Positions 12,101-23,100 of a stretch of DNA of 64,000 bases are shown here, in pieces. The DNA is taken from positions 6,393,501-6,457,500 of the forward strand of contig NC_090711.1 in NCBI RefSeq assembly GCF_040954835.1. The letters are read 5' to 3'. The notes under the pieces were generated by a model, which was given only the letters and a program-made list of their open reading frames with translations, made no database searches and was not told the origin of the DNA. Position 1 is the first letter of the stretch. The number at the start of each line of letters is the position of its first letter. This stretch comes from Lepisosteus oculatus (taxonomy: Eukaryota; Chordata; Actinopteri; Semionotiformes; Lepisosteidae). Made by a program: the position numbers and the translations under genes.

Positions 12101-15100
12101 ATTCTGGCAAATTGGCCCTGGTGTTATTATGTGTGCCCTGGGATAAACTGGTGTCCCATCCAGGGTGTATCCCGCCTTGCGCACTTTGCCTGTCGGGATA
12201 GGCTCTGGCTCCGCGGCGATCCTGAATTGGATAAAGCAGTTAGAAAAAGGATGGATGGATCAAGCAGACATTAAAAGAATGTGTTTTCACACTCGGTGTT
12301 TTTGCTGGAATAATTCCTGTGCAGCAGGACACTTAGTACTTATTAACACTCAAAATCAGTGCTTATTTCTTATTAAAGAACAGCTTGGGCCTTCTGGAAC
12401 TGTGTGGGCATACAAGAACTGCACTTGTCTTTTGTTTAAAGAAATGAAAACTTCTGCCTGCGTAATTACTCTCAAGTCCTTTGCTTTGCCTGACAGGTGC
12501 GTCTGTCCCAGATGCGGAGCCACACAGCTGTCTGCCCCAAGTATCAGGAGTATATTGATGAGGGGGTGAGAACTGTTGTGAAGTCCCAGCCCTCTGTGGT
12601 CAGGTAAGAGGATGGGCTTTCCATCTACTTCCATCCACATTCTGCCCTGTACTTTCTGGATGCGGTCAGGATTCTTGCTGTGTGTTTACCTTCCTTGTTA
12701 TCTTTGCTGATGATACTCCGCCCATCTCAGCTGTTTCTTTTCAAAAATAAGATGCCAGTAATCGGATCTTCTCAGGGTCTTTTAGGTTTAAAAGAAACAG
12801 GACTTTGTGCAACCTGCCGGTGCGGTGTCCCTGAGTGGAGTTCTGCAAGGATGAAATCTTTCTTTCCCTCCCAGCTCGGTTCCAAACCGTTACACTTTCA
12901 CCTGTCCCTACTGCAACGTTCAGAACCTGGACCAGGACGGGCTGGTGGAGCACTGCACTTCCCAGCACTCCAGGGACTCCCGTCATGTGGTGAGTGGCAC
13001 TTCCATGCTCCGAAAAAACTTGTGAATTCTCCCTCTTAACGTAGGCCGCGAAGCTTCTTTTTTGTCCGGAGTGTTGGAACTGGTGGATGTTTAATTTTTT
13101 TCTACCTGCCCGGTTTTAGATCATCATCTGTTTGTCGAGCCGTCGTGCTCGTGCAGTCCCCTGTACTACACAGAAAGACCACGGGCCTGTGGGCGCACTC
13201 ATCCCGCTGTCAGAGTCACTCTCTGTTTGACTCTCTGCAAGCTCCACCAAGGGGAGAGGCAGTTCATCTCTCACGGGCAGCACTGCCTGACAGGTCCCCT
13301 GGGATGATGCTGTTGAGTAGCTAACAGTGAAAGACCTGGTTGTCTCAAGCTTGACCAATTGTATACTGACATTAGGGGAGTAACAGCTGGGTAACGATGC
13401 AGCCCAGGCATGAGGCACTTGGAGTCTAAGGATTAGTCAAGTTCAGCCACCCTTTAGGCCAATTTCAAGCCTCTTTTACTGAGTTTGAAACGTTCCTGTC
13501 AGACAGGGCTTCATTGCTCTGATGTATATGTCAGAAAAACCAGGCTGCTGATGTAAATAATGCTATTGGACTAGTAAAGTGGCAATCTTCCATCTGAATT
13601 TCCAAACTAATGCCCCAGTAATCCAAAGCCATACTGTTTATGGTCAGATCCTTAGACACTGTTTGTAAGAGAGAGCACTTAACCTTGGTATTCAGACTAA
13701 ATTCATTTTTTTTCCTAGTCTGCATAGTCTGGCATCCCTAAATTTCCTCTCTGTTTCAGCTGGTTCAGTAATGTCTCACTTCTGCACCTGATTTGCTGTG
13801 CAGCTTGCAGTGGCATGCAAGCAAGTACTGCACTTCACTGGTGGATGAAGTGGGTCGCCTCCTGCATAAAGTGCTTTGAGACCTTGCGAGATGCAAAATG
13901 TTTTATAGATGCAAGTAATTGTTATTATCGTCATCAAAAATATCTTCCTGTCTCAATTGCCTAGCCAGGTCGTCTTACCAAGTCAACCTAATGAGTAGGC
14001 CTTGATGAGCTCTGCTGTCTCTGCATGGCTCATCTCTTCCCTGTTCAGTTAGGGTTTGTTCTTGTAAGAAGTGGAAAATTAAATCCATTCCTGTTTGTTT
14101 TGCTGGCTTTAAAATAAACTGTGGAAATGGGTGGGGGCTTTGTAGGATCCTTAGAGACCTTACTTGTTAAGAATATACTTTCTGAAGTATATTCAATTGA
14201 CATGTACTCATTGCTCATCCAGAACATGGTAAGTTCAAGGAGAAAACATGAGGATGAGGAGATGACCGCTATTATTATCTAGCAGATCACACTGAAATAC
14301 TATTGAATCATATTCAAACAGATACCATTATACATGAAAGTGCCACTTCTGGAAAAAACAATTATCAAAGGTTGCATTTGGATTTATTTAATTGTGTTTT
14401 AATTTTGAGGTGTGTCCTATTTGTGCCTCAATGCCTTGGGGAGACCCAAACTACCGGAGCGCTGATTTCTTCCAGCACTTAAAGATCCGTCATACCTTCT
14501 CCTATGATACCTTTGTGGTGGGTAGTGTTTCATTAATGTGTTTCTTTATATAAAAATGTATTCTCAGAGAGCCATCCTGTAGGTGAGGCGCAGTTTAAAC
14601 TGTTCTATCTGAGGGACTGCTTTTCTATCCATCACCACGGATCCCTGGTTTATAATCAAAGCATAATGTTTTAGCTATAATGATAGAATTGATAAGAGTG
14701 CTTATGTTCTGCATTTGGCCTTCTGTAGTGATAACCATTTATATGCTCATAAACTCTTTTTCAGTTAGTTTTCAATGCTACTCACCAGTTTATGCTGCCA
14801 ATAAAGATAATCCAGCAAGTATTCTTTCATATCCATATACCTATTCAGTAGCTCTTTAATCAGGACCTGATCTGAAGGAAAAGCCTATGCTTGAGAGTTT
14901 AAATCTTGCGCTGCAATATTTTCCCAACTAATCCCTAGAATGTCGTGAGGCCAGACCCTGGTCTGGGAACCCTTAGATTAGTTCACTTAACCCCATCTCT
15001 CACACCAACAGTGCTTTCTGGTCATGTTAAAAATCTAGATCTTGCCATGACGTCGGATTTGTGCATGCAGCAGTCCATAGTTAAAGGGCTAACATGGGTT

Positions 15101-15191
15101 GGTACCTCTCCCCTGTCCTTCCCAGGATTATTCCTCGGATGAACACACCATGATGCAGGAGGCCCTGCAGCGCTCCATGCTAGACCACTAA
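8982..15191 (+). CDS. RNF114: RNF114, RING E3 ubiquitin ligase (six coding exons)
   Basis: Joining 8982-9118, 11601-11751, 12497-12603, 12875-12989, 14410-14517 and 15126-15191 gives 227 residues (human 228), with all junctions in frame. Known role: a C3HC4 E3 ligase (ZNF313) acting on regulators of the cell cycle, apoptosis and innate signalling. Seen here: RING ligands C28, C31, C43, H45, C48, C51, C63 and C66; a C2HC finger C90/C93/H105/C109 (the drought-induced-19-like architecture); two C2H2 fingers, C142/C145/H158/H163 in [10 protein letters not shown] and C172/C175/H193/H198 in [20 protein letters not shown]; and a C-terminal ubiquitin-interacting motif, [15 protein letters not shown], at about 211-225. 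The start ATG at 8982 has purine at -3 and G at +4. Residues 1-25 diverge from the human protein, as expected for the family's variable N-terminus. Confidence 0.96.
9119..11600 (+). other. RNF114 intron 1
   Basis: A 2.48-kb GT-AG intron, AT-rich, without a recognised repeat. Near its 5' end, TGCATTGTGGG (9422-9432) is the reverse of a ZNF143/STAF core, and an ACTACAA half-motif follows at 9493. No coding exon is seen. Confidence 0.8.
11601..11751 (+). CDS. RNF114: RNF114 coding exon 2
   Basis: The acceptor is TTTTTCCCAAAG|G. The exon completes Thr46, then encodes [20 protein letters not shown] and the start of the C2HC finger up to CHTE. The donor GAG|GTGAGC is in phase 0. Confidence 0.93.
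11752..12496 (+). other. RNF114 intron 2
   Basis: GT-AG intron of 745 bp. Its middle is occupied by a sense-oriented V-SINE-like copy (listed separately). Confidence 0.85.
11968..12260 (+). repeat. V-SINE-like tRNA-derived SINE copy
   Basis: Sense copy inside RNF114 intron 2. It has a tRNA-like head (GGCAGCGTGGTGGATCAGTGG), a TTTTCCTCTGGATGCTC central domain and an L2-type tail (CTGGTGTCCCATCCAGGGTG, GGATAGGCTCTGGCTCC, GGATAAAGCAGTTAGAAAA, ATGGATGGAT). Confidence 0.8.
12497..12603 (+). CDS. RNF114: RNF114 coding exon 3
   Basis: The acceptor is GCCTGACAG|GTG. It encodes [20 protein letters not shown], equivalent to human LSKIRSHVATCSKYQNYI. The donor CAG|GTAAGA leaves two bases of a Ser codon. 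Confidence 0.92.
12604..12874 (+). other. RNF114 intron 3
   Basis: Short GT-AG intron with nothing notable. Confidence 0.85.
12875..12989 (+). CDS. RNF114: RNF114 coding exon 4
   Basis: The acceptor is TTTCCCTCCCAG|C. It encodes [19 protein letters not shown] and the rest of the first C2H2 finger through RHV. The donor GTG|GTGAGT is in phase 0. Confidence 0.93.
12990..14409 (+). other. RNF114 intron 4
   Basis: GT-AG intron of 1.4 kb. It contains a SINE tail near 13785-13940 (listed separately). The rest is unremarkable. Confidence 0.85.
13785..13940 (+). repeat. SINE tail fragment
   Basis: A 3'-end piece of a 5S-SINE-like element: CTTCACTGGTGGATGAAGTG, AAAGTGCTTTGAGACC, then TTATAGATGCAAGTAATTG and a TTATTATC tail. 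It resembles the end of the copy at 27220-27536. Confidence 0.55.
14410..14517 (+). CDS. RNF114: RNF114 coding exon 5
   Basis: Encodes [20 protein letters not shown]...FSYDTFV, nearly identical to the human exon. The acceptor TTTTAATTTTGAG|GTG has a weak pyrimidine tract. The donor is GTG|GTGGGT. Exact 36-codon length. Confidence 0.93.
14518..15125 (+). other. RNF114 intron 5
   Basis: GT-AG intron of 608 bp. No repeat or RNA gene is recognised. Confidence 0.85.
15126..15191 (+). CDS. RNF114: RNF114 last coding exon (ubiquitin-interacting tail)
   Basis: The acceptor is TGTCCTTCCCAG|GAT. It encodes [20 protein letters not shown] plus H, then TAA at 15189-15191. Human ends DYDVDEEDMMNQVLQRSIID plus Q. 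Confidence 0.93.
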   Translation, partial: DYSSDEHTMMQEALQRSMLDH

Positions 15192-15560
15192 GGATCCCAG
15201 GAGAACAGGAGCTCTCCCCTGCACAGAGTTCTCATGCTTACACAGGGAAGCAGGAATCGTCCTCCTGTTCTAAAGACACAAGCCACTTCAACCACTTTGT
15301 ATCTCACACTTCCTTCAAACCTTTCAGCCACTCTAGTTTATTAGGAATTAAAGCACTTCAGAATTGGCAACTTTAAAATGTTTGTGAAATTATTTTGTAA
15401 GACAATTTCATCTTCCAGTTGATTTTATTTTATATTGGCTGATGTACTTCTAAAATTATTTTTTTAGATCCTTGATTTTTAATAACAAGATGCATCTGTC
15501 TAAAGTTATTATTAGACCTGGATGATAGTAAGGAATAAATATCATTTAGTTACTGGTAGT
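15192..15560 (+). terminator. RNF114: RNF114 3' UTR and poly(A) signal
   Basis: AT-rich sequence after the stop, with a canonical AATAAA at 15534-15539. The first good signal after the stop gives a 3' UTR of about 370 nt. The cleavage site is not determinable here. Confidence 0.5.
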
Positions 15561-18500
15561 GAGTGTATTTCCATTTCTCTGTAAATCTTTAAGGTAAGAA
15601 TTCCATCCAGTGACTGCACTGCATTATTACCACGCGGTTCATTATTGTAAAGTATGGCAAACATCTTAAACCAGCTGTACCTATTGAGTAAATCCACCAG
15701 ATGGCACCCTTCGTCCATGGGTACAATGTCAGTTTGTCCATCTCTGAATTCTCCTTTAGAAGCTGAGAAAATGTTAGACTGCAGATGGATCACAGCATTG
15801 CAGAATGTTCAGGACACCTGTGATTGCTCAGGTGTCCACTGCCCTGGTACTGGATGGAATTAGCAGCTATGAAAAGGCACTATTACAGTCAGGAATCTGC
15901 TTCTTATTAATCTTATTTCCAATAATTTGCACACCATTTCCAGAGTCATGCATATTATTTTGATTTCTAACACATTTACATGTAGAGGAAAAACTCACTG
16001 TGAACTCAGAGATCATTGGAAGGCTTCATTCTGGGTCTACTGCTCATGCTCTTGGAGCTCTTTGTTATTGTATTGTTATCTTAAAGGAGTTAACTTGAAG
16101 TCAGTCATCAGTCACTGCATGGTTTGATTTCTCATTTGGAAACTTAACACTACTGTATAAAAAAACTGCATATTTCCCCTGAAAAAGAACATGTGTCACA
16201 GAGGTTCATCGGGGTTCTGTACCTTGTTTAAAAATAGTTGATATGAAAGCAGCAATACTTGTTAACATTGCAGTTCTCAGAAGTGTTAAACTGGACCACA
16301 AAACGTCCACCAGATGTCACTGTGGTTCCCTTTTTTTAAAGGGATATACTGCTGCCTAACTTAATTACACCATCTTTGCTCAGATATTGAAAAGTACAAA
16401 ACCACAATGATTTTGTTATGATGTCATAGAAAAACCCCTACTGTTTAGGGCTTTGGTAGAATAGCCTAAAATTGTAAGTTTTTAAGCTGTAGGTGTGCTT
16501 TTTAGTTGAGAGGTTTTCTCTGCTTACCTCACTATAAACAATACACACAGAGAAATGAGACTAGGACAAATTAGGGATAGCTGCTGTAGGAAATGGCTTT
16601 TGTGATGTAACTTTCAGTGCACCTTGGTGTATTTGGTGATATAAATGTGATATTACGAAGACATAAAAACATAAAAGAAGACTTGTATTCTCAGGGTAGT
16701 GTATAATAAAATGTATCGGGTAATATCTCTTAACTGTTTCATGTTCAAAAGTTTGCACACTTTCCTCCCTTTTTGAAAGCAAATTGCTTGAAGTCCTGTT
16801 GGTTTTACTACATTTTCTGAAATGAGTGGAAGAGTGAAAGTTCTCCATTTTTGTATTTTTCTGTCGTCCCCCCCAAAAAATAGTTTTCAAAGTAGCATCA
16901 TTGTGACCTACAGCTCTTGATAAAAAAAGCATGTGATCAAGCATATCCCTGTTATTTAGTTTGTCGATATCATGAATGGAAGCGTTTCATCGTGAATATA
17001 TTGAACTGAAGCTTTTACGTAAAGCAGCTTGCGTTTGTCCCCATTTAAAGAAGCCCACACAGCTTGGCATTTAACTGAAGAAGCGTACAGTAGGTGAAGT
17101 ATGATGCTGAGGGACACAGCCCACCAATAGTCCAGAGCCCTACTGCTTCACCCTACAAACAGAACCCTCCGTTCTGGACCAAAAAGGCAGGAAGATGTGC
17201 AAGAATGTGTCCACGATTGTGTGCTAGCTATGTTTTTATCTGTTCTAGCTCTGACCTGACACGGGTGGCGCAAGCTTTAGACCTAAAGTGACTGCTTGTG
17301 GTTGGGCACTAATTCTGAATTAACACCAGCAGTGTCACCCCACACACTGCACCCTGCTTGTCCCTAATGGAAATGGTCAGCTTGAAGAGACTGGAAAGAG
17401 ATTGAAACCTCATTTATTTCTGCCTCCTCACGGTACCTGAAACAGGCCCATTTCTAAATAATTAATCTTGTAAGTACTTATCACATTTATCATCTTTATG
17501 GACGGGGAAACTAATGTGGCTGAGGATACTATACATTTTTTGGTAAGAGGTAGCTTAATGACTTCCCTGGGGTGGGAATCCTGTTCCGATTTGGGAAAAT
17601 TTTGTGTCTAAGTTTGTAATGTGGAAGGAATTCAGTAATTATATACATAAAAATCCAAATTCTGGATTAGCCTGTCAGTGTAGGCTGTGTAGTTGGGAGT
17701 AGTATTACTTCACTATAGGATCTTTTTGGTTTTGGTCCTGTCACCAGATGTACAGTACTGTACCACTGCCCACTTCCTGAAGATGAAGTAAGCCTTCATG
17801 TAGCACAACACTGTCAGCGAGATCTTTTATCTTTTCTACAGCATTGTGTATGTTGAAATCGATTTTAAGATGAGTTGCTCCTTTACAGTGTCCGTTAAGT
17901 GTCCCTTTTTATAGGAAACAATAAAAGGAACCTCTTTTAAATACGCTTTCTAATTTGCTTGCTGCAGTAGCCAAACCCCATTCTTGTATGTAAAGTTATT
18001 GGATTTTTGCCTTTAACAGCTATAATAATATTCTCTTCTCATTGCATATGGAATTCATACAATGTTACAGCATGTAAAAAGAGGTTCAGGTGATTTTATC
18101 CATTACATTGAATACAGTATGTATAGAAAACTGTGTCCTGAAAGAAATTTGCACAATTGAAATGTAAGCTTACTGTATATACTCAAATGTCTTTCGGGAT
18201 TGAGCTGTAAAAGGGACACTTATTCACAATTAAATTATGGTATATGCATATTATTCATCATTACATTTTATTTTAATAAAGATTTTTTAAATGTCACTAA
18301 TGTCAGTTTTTTCCATTAAACGAACGGTTTCAAGACCAATGTGACAAGCGGAAGATTTTCTCCTTGTGATTGTTAGTGGAAAAGTATTTTGATACAGAGA
18401 TACATCATTTCTGTATCACTCAGTCTGGTGAGCAAATTGATCTGCCTTGCACTTCTTTCTCAAGTTGTTTCTCTGTATCTCCCTCTTCTCCCTCTGTCAC

Positions 18501-19299
18501 ACACACATTCTCTTCCACGCTCTTCCCATGTCACGCTTATAGTTTTAAAGAACTAAATCCTGACAAATGAAAGCTGTTTAATTATTTAAACACCAAACCC
18601 TGAAATCAAAGTGAATGATTTATACCTGTGCGTAAGATTTTAGAAGGCAAAAAACACTCGGCTGTGATTAATGGCCTTCCAGATGGAACAGGGCTAAAAA
18701 TCGCAGACAGCTTTGCTAACAGTGCTGCTCCCTGATTTGTCAAACACAGTCCAGGGCGCTCCTCTAACCTCCTGAGTGTTACGGGCATGTTTGAGACATT
18801 CATTGTTATTTAGCCTTGATAGACTTCTCTGTTCTCAAATGTGAGTAAAATGTACGCTTTGCGGTGGAGCATAAACAGATAATTTTAACAAAGCCGAGAT
18901 GAGATTTGTTTTCATTTCTTTGTTTTAACCAAAATAAAAACACATGTGCCATCCCTTTTCTCCCATTCAGTAAAGAAAACATTCTTTTTAATGTATCTAA
19001 AATTAGACACAGGCGCTGTTGGAAGCCTCCTTTGAAGAAAGTTTTTTGCAGGAACTGGTACTGTATTAGAAAGTCTTATCAGTGTTCTACCAAGACTCAG
19101 CAACTCACCTAATTTCCTGATATGGGCATGCACTTTGAAAGTAATTCAGAAAGGAAGGCAAGCTTTCTGAATTAAAAGTTTTTTTTTCCTCAGATGTCAA
19201 GAAGACTTGTGTAGATAAAGCAAGATAGGGTGGTTTCAAAGGTGGTTTACCTTTCAAGAAAACGTATTCTTAGGGGATGCAGCTGTTGGGAAATCATCT
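15561..19299. other. Intergenic, gene-poor
   Basis: AT-rich with no recognised coding exon. Apart from the CTCF-like motifs near its start I see no clear element. Confidence 0.6.
15690..16325 (+). promoter_or_regulatory. Two CTCF-like motifs in one orientation
   Basis: CCACCAGATGGCAC at 15694-15707 fits the CTCF core CCASYAGRKGGCRS at every position. CCACCAGATGTCAC at 16307-16320 has one mismatch. Both are on the plus strand, just past the RNF114 3' end. Inferred role: a domain boundary between the housekeeping pair and the desert. Confidence 0.45.
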
Positions 19300-19490
19300 G
19301 GTAAGAGTTTTGAAAAGAAACATTTTGAAAAGACAAGAAAAGAAACCCAACGTTTCGGCTGTGGAGCCTTTTTCAATAAAACTTTGTGTTTATTTTCTTC
19401 TGTTTTCAGCATGGAATAAAATTCTGCTTGTTCTTTTGCAGCCTACACATGCTGACACAGGTACCCACTTATCTAAATTTTGTTTTGTTG
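19300..19490. repeat. Penelope-like/terminal-repeat remnant, inverted arrangement
   Basis: Contains CAACGTTTCGGCTGTGGAGC (minus sense), followed by the same family's plus-sense TTTTCAGCATGGAATAAA and GCAGCCTACACATGCTGACA. The plus-sense family sequence is seen uninterrupted at 49230-49350. The family assignment is tentative. Confidence 0.5.
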
Positions 19491-19749
19491 CTTGTCCTGC
19501 GTTAGGTTTTTCAAACTGACAGGATCCATGTGTCTAACATGGAATTGTTTTCAGATTCCTCAGCTTCATATTTAGGCTCTCAGTTTAGGTGTACATTAAC
19601 CTGGAGGTTCCAAAATGCATGTTGTATTCATAGCTAAAAGAGTCTTGGCTCTATTATCTGAGGAACAAACAAGGTAAAGAAAACCTTTCTCTGTTGTACA
19701 CAAAGTTTCAGTAATTAAGTACACATTTACTAGACATGACACAGGTAAA

Positions 19750-20105
19750 GGCGGTGGCATGGTCATGCAATGGTAAGCATTGATGTCTCATATTGCTGGG
19801 ACTCTGGGTTCAATTCCTGGAGTGCTATCTGTGTGGAGTTTCTATGTTCTCCCCGTGTTCACATGGGTTTTTCCCCATCGCTCCAGTTTCCTCCCACAGT
19901 CCACAGTTAAACTAAAACCAGGACAACTGGCTTCTGGAAAAATCGGCGCTGGTGTGGGTGTATGCACGCTTGTGTCTGTGTGTGCCCTGCGATGGACTGT
20001 CATCCTGTCCAGGGTGTATCCTGCCTTCTGCCTGTGGCTTGCCAGGTTGGTCTCTGGTTCCCCTGCGACCCTGTTAGATAACGCAGTTAGAAACTGGGTG
20101 GACAT
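19750..20105 (+). repeat. V-SINE-like copy, near full length
   Basis: Head GGCGGTGGCATGGTCATGC, B-box-like GGGTTCAATTCC, central GTTCTCCCCGTGTTCACATG and TTTCCTCCCACAGTCCA, then CTGTCCAGGGTGTATCCTGC and GATAACGCAGTTAGAAACTG. Same family as 11968-12260. Confidence 0.85.
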
Positions 20106-23100
20106 TGGTAAATTAATTCTGCTGATTAACATTTGTCATCAACAGCGATTATCGAGAGAGTGACTGCTCTGAAAAATACAGGTTGATAGTGTGTGTGACC
20201 ACAGTTGTAAGCAATCAAACCCGCAGATCTGCCATGCATGCTTTGCACCAAGTTTCAGATACTCTGCTGTGGAGTTCTGTCCCATTACTCTTTTTACAGC
20301 CTGGAAAAAAACAGGCCTGGTCACTGGTCTCTGGTCTCTGATTCCTAGATGCCACCCATCATCCCAGGGGTTCAAGTCTGCAGAACAGAGTATGAACAGA
20401 ACATACTCTCCAATGAAAACCATGAGCAGCTTTCAGCAGGAGGACTCTGTTCTCCAACAGGAAGGGCATCACGTTAGATCACAGGACTTTGTCAGTGTAG
20501 CTCTGTGCAGTCAGGTAGAAATCAATCACTAAGAGAGGAGCTCTGTAAGAATTAGACACACCTTGCCAGACCATCGCACTTGGACTTTCCTATTGATTTA
20601 TATGGGATCTCATGGCTTGTAGTCTTCCAGATTAAGGCATCTTTTCACAGACTGCGTTTAGTAGTACGCCTTCCCAGGTTCAAAATTATTGTCTGTGAAC
20701 ACCTCAGATGGTGAGCAACAGTGTGCCTTGTTGTGTGCAATATACCGATGGAACAAAGGCATTGCTCTTTTTATAAGTGGGGTATGTTGGTTCCTTTGTG
20801 GGTTTTTGTTTTATGATTTTCGCCAGACTTCGATCACCTCATCTGGTGCCTAATCAACTCCTTCATTAATGAGGCGATTTATTAAGTATACAACAGTCAA
20901 AGTGTATCACAATCAGGCCTGCATGATCACGTAATCAAAATGACACCTAAAATATTTCATTAGGAATAGCTCCCAAGAATGAAGCGTATTGAAAGATTTA
21001 TTGAGTGTTTTAGTCACAGTGAACCTGGCTTCACCCAGTTGGCTGAAGGCTTATCTCCTGACCTGAGCACAAGGAGGACAGGACCCCCATACAGGGTGAG
21101 GAGTGACCAAGGGGCAGCTACACAGCTGGAGATGGGGTGGAGGTGGTTTGCAGAAGACTTATATTTCAGTTTTCATTAAAAAAAATAACACGATTCGTAG
21201 AGTGACAACTTTCTTCTGATGCTCAGTGATAGCCTCGAGATGATGTCTCATCAAAACGTATGTTGTAAGTAAGTAACCTCATTTGGCAAATATTGCTAAA
21301 TAGGAATATTTCATTATCGTCTAACATCTCCATCTATACTTCAGTGGATCCTTAAGTTTTGAACATTGCTGTACAGAACTCATACCGACTGCAAACAAAA
21401 CTTCAAGACATGTCTGTTTACCCCCTCTGCTGGTTGATAAAGAGTGAGTGAGGTATGCAGCCCTTCCAGGCAGGCAGGAAATCGGTCCAGTGAAACAGAG
21501 CCGCTCTTTTTTGGGGGGGGAATTAGAAAACGGAAAAGAAATGAACATACTAAATAAAAATTTCATAAAGTTCAGCATGTTGCTTCTTTGATGAAAAATT
21601 TGAAAAAAGTGTGTTGTATCTTGAGGCTCTGTAGAGGCAGCAATTATGTTGACATGTCACCCCGAGCGCTTACAGTACGACAGGAAAGAAAAGTCGTTTT
21701 GTAGAAGTGTGTCACAGCAGCCCAGCAGTAAAACTCCACATCCGGGGAACTGTTTTTTTTACAGGAGGGCTGTATTTGCAGAATAGGCAGTAACTAGTCT
21801 AATCAGGATATAATGGGTGTCTCAATATACCGAGAAAGTTAACCTGATGTGAGGTGTCTGCTGGGAAATGACTTTACAGCACTACACAAACTTTACTTTT
21901 TTGATATCCTACTGTACAAATAGACACTGGGTCTGGCTCAGATTCTACCTTTTCCAATAACTAGAAGCATCACCATACTCAATACCAGCTGACATGGTTC
22001 TAGATACAACTCACCAAGGCAGTCTAGTGACAACAGCAGCACATTTCAGTCTTTAAAGCGGTGGTGTATTATGACAATAATACTCCAGGACCAGAGGTCC
22101 TTGTACCCTGCTGTACTTTTGAATATAAGTAGTTCAACAAATTAAGAATTAAAATGGAACCAATACCAATGTCCGTTTCCAGTTCTGCGTAGTAGATACC
22201 TGTAAATGTCATTTTTGATGAAGTCAACTGCAGTATTGGGGATATAAGAAAGGTACAGCAATTGTGAGATCAGAGATTGACACGAGTATAATGACATCAT
22301 GAGCAAGAAAGTACCTCTTTCAATACCAACAGTCAGCTTATCAGGATCTACAATCCTTGAGAGTGCTCAGTTGTCTCTGGCACTTTTTTTAGGGTCCTGA
22401 CTCTTGACTAATGGTACACTAACTTTCTTGAGGATAAGGTTATTCCTTCTCAGGCAGCACTGGGTCAGGGAGGGAGGGAGCCTACGTTCTGTTAACAGCA
22501 CAGATTTCCTCCCCTGTCATGACTTGGAGCAGGCTAATTTTTTTCTTTCAATAGGCTTTTATAAGCCTCTTAACTGTCACAGGGCATGGCTCATTCTACT
22601 CATTCCGAGTGCTCCCCACTCATTAAGCCCAGGTGCGTCTAATTCAACACACACAACTGCTTCCGGTTGCTCAACAATTCACTCACTCTCAGGAACCAGC
22701 TTGCCTCAGAGCTACGCCGTGACGCCTGGGTTTGAGCCAAGTCGGTGGCTTTCCGCAGAAGCTTGACTCTCTCTCCTGCCACAATGCTGATGTTATCAGC
22801 AGAGAACCCAGAAAACAAGCACAGCAATTCAAAACTTCCTCAAATCTGGAATTTCTGAAAGGGGAACTTTGTTAACGTATCTTTGAACGGCCACTTTAAT
22901 GCACAGATTAATGCACGGTGTCTAACGTGATTGTAAATTCCTCAGTCAGGAGACAGCAGGAAGAATCCAAATCCACAGGAACCACCAGCGCATGCCAGGT
23001 TAATCGATTCAAATGTTTGAACAGAAAAGGCTGGGAGGCATCCCAACTTCAAGACTAATTCTACACCAACTCTTCTTCCGCTCTTAAATTCCCTGTCTCC

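Noticed and set aside
12165..12569. 134-codon frame in RNF114 intron 2 and exon 3
   Set aside because: It is made of a SINE tail plus RNF114 exon 3 read in the wrong frame.
19300..19490. Active hammerhead ribozyme
   Set aside because: The core has an extra base and mutated positions in both copies. At best it is a decayed relic.
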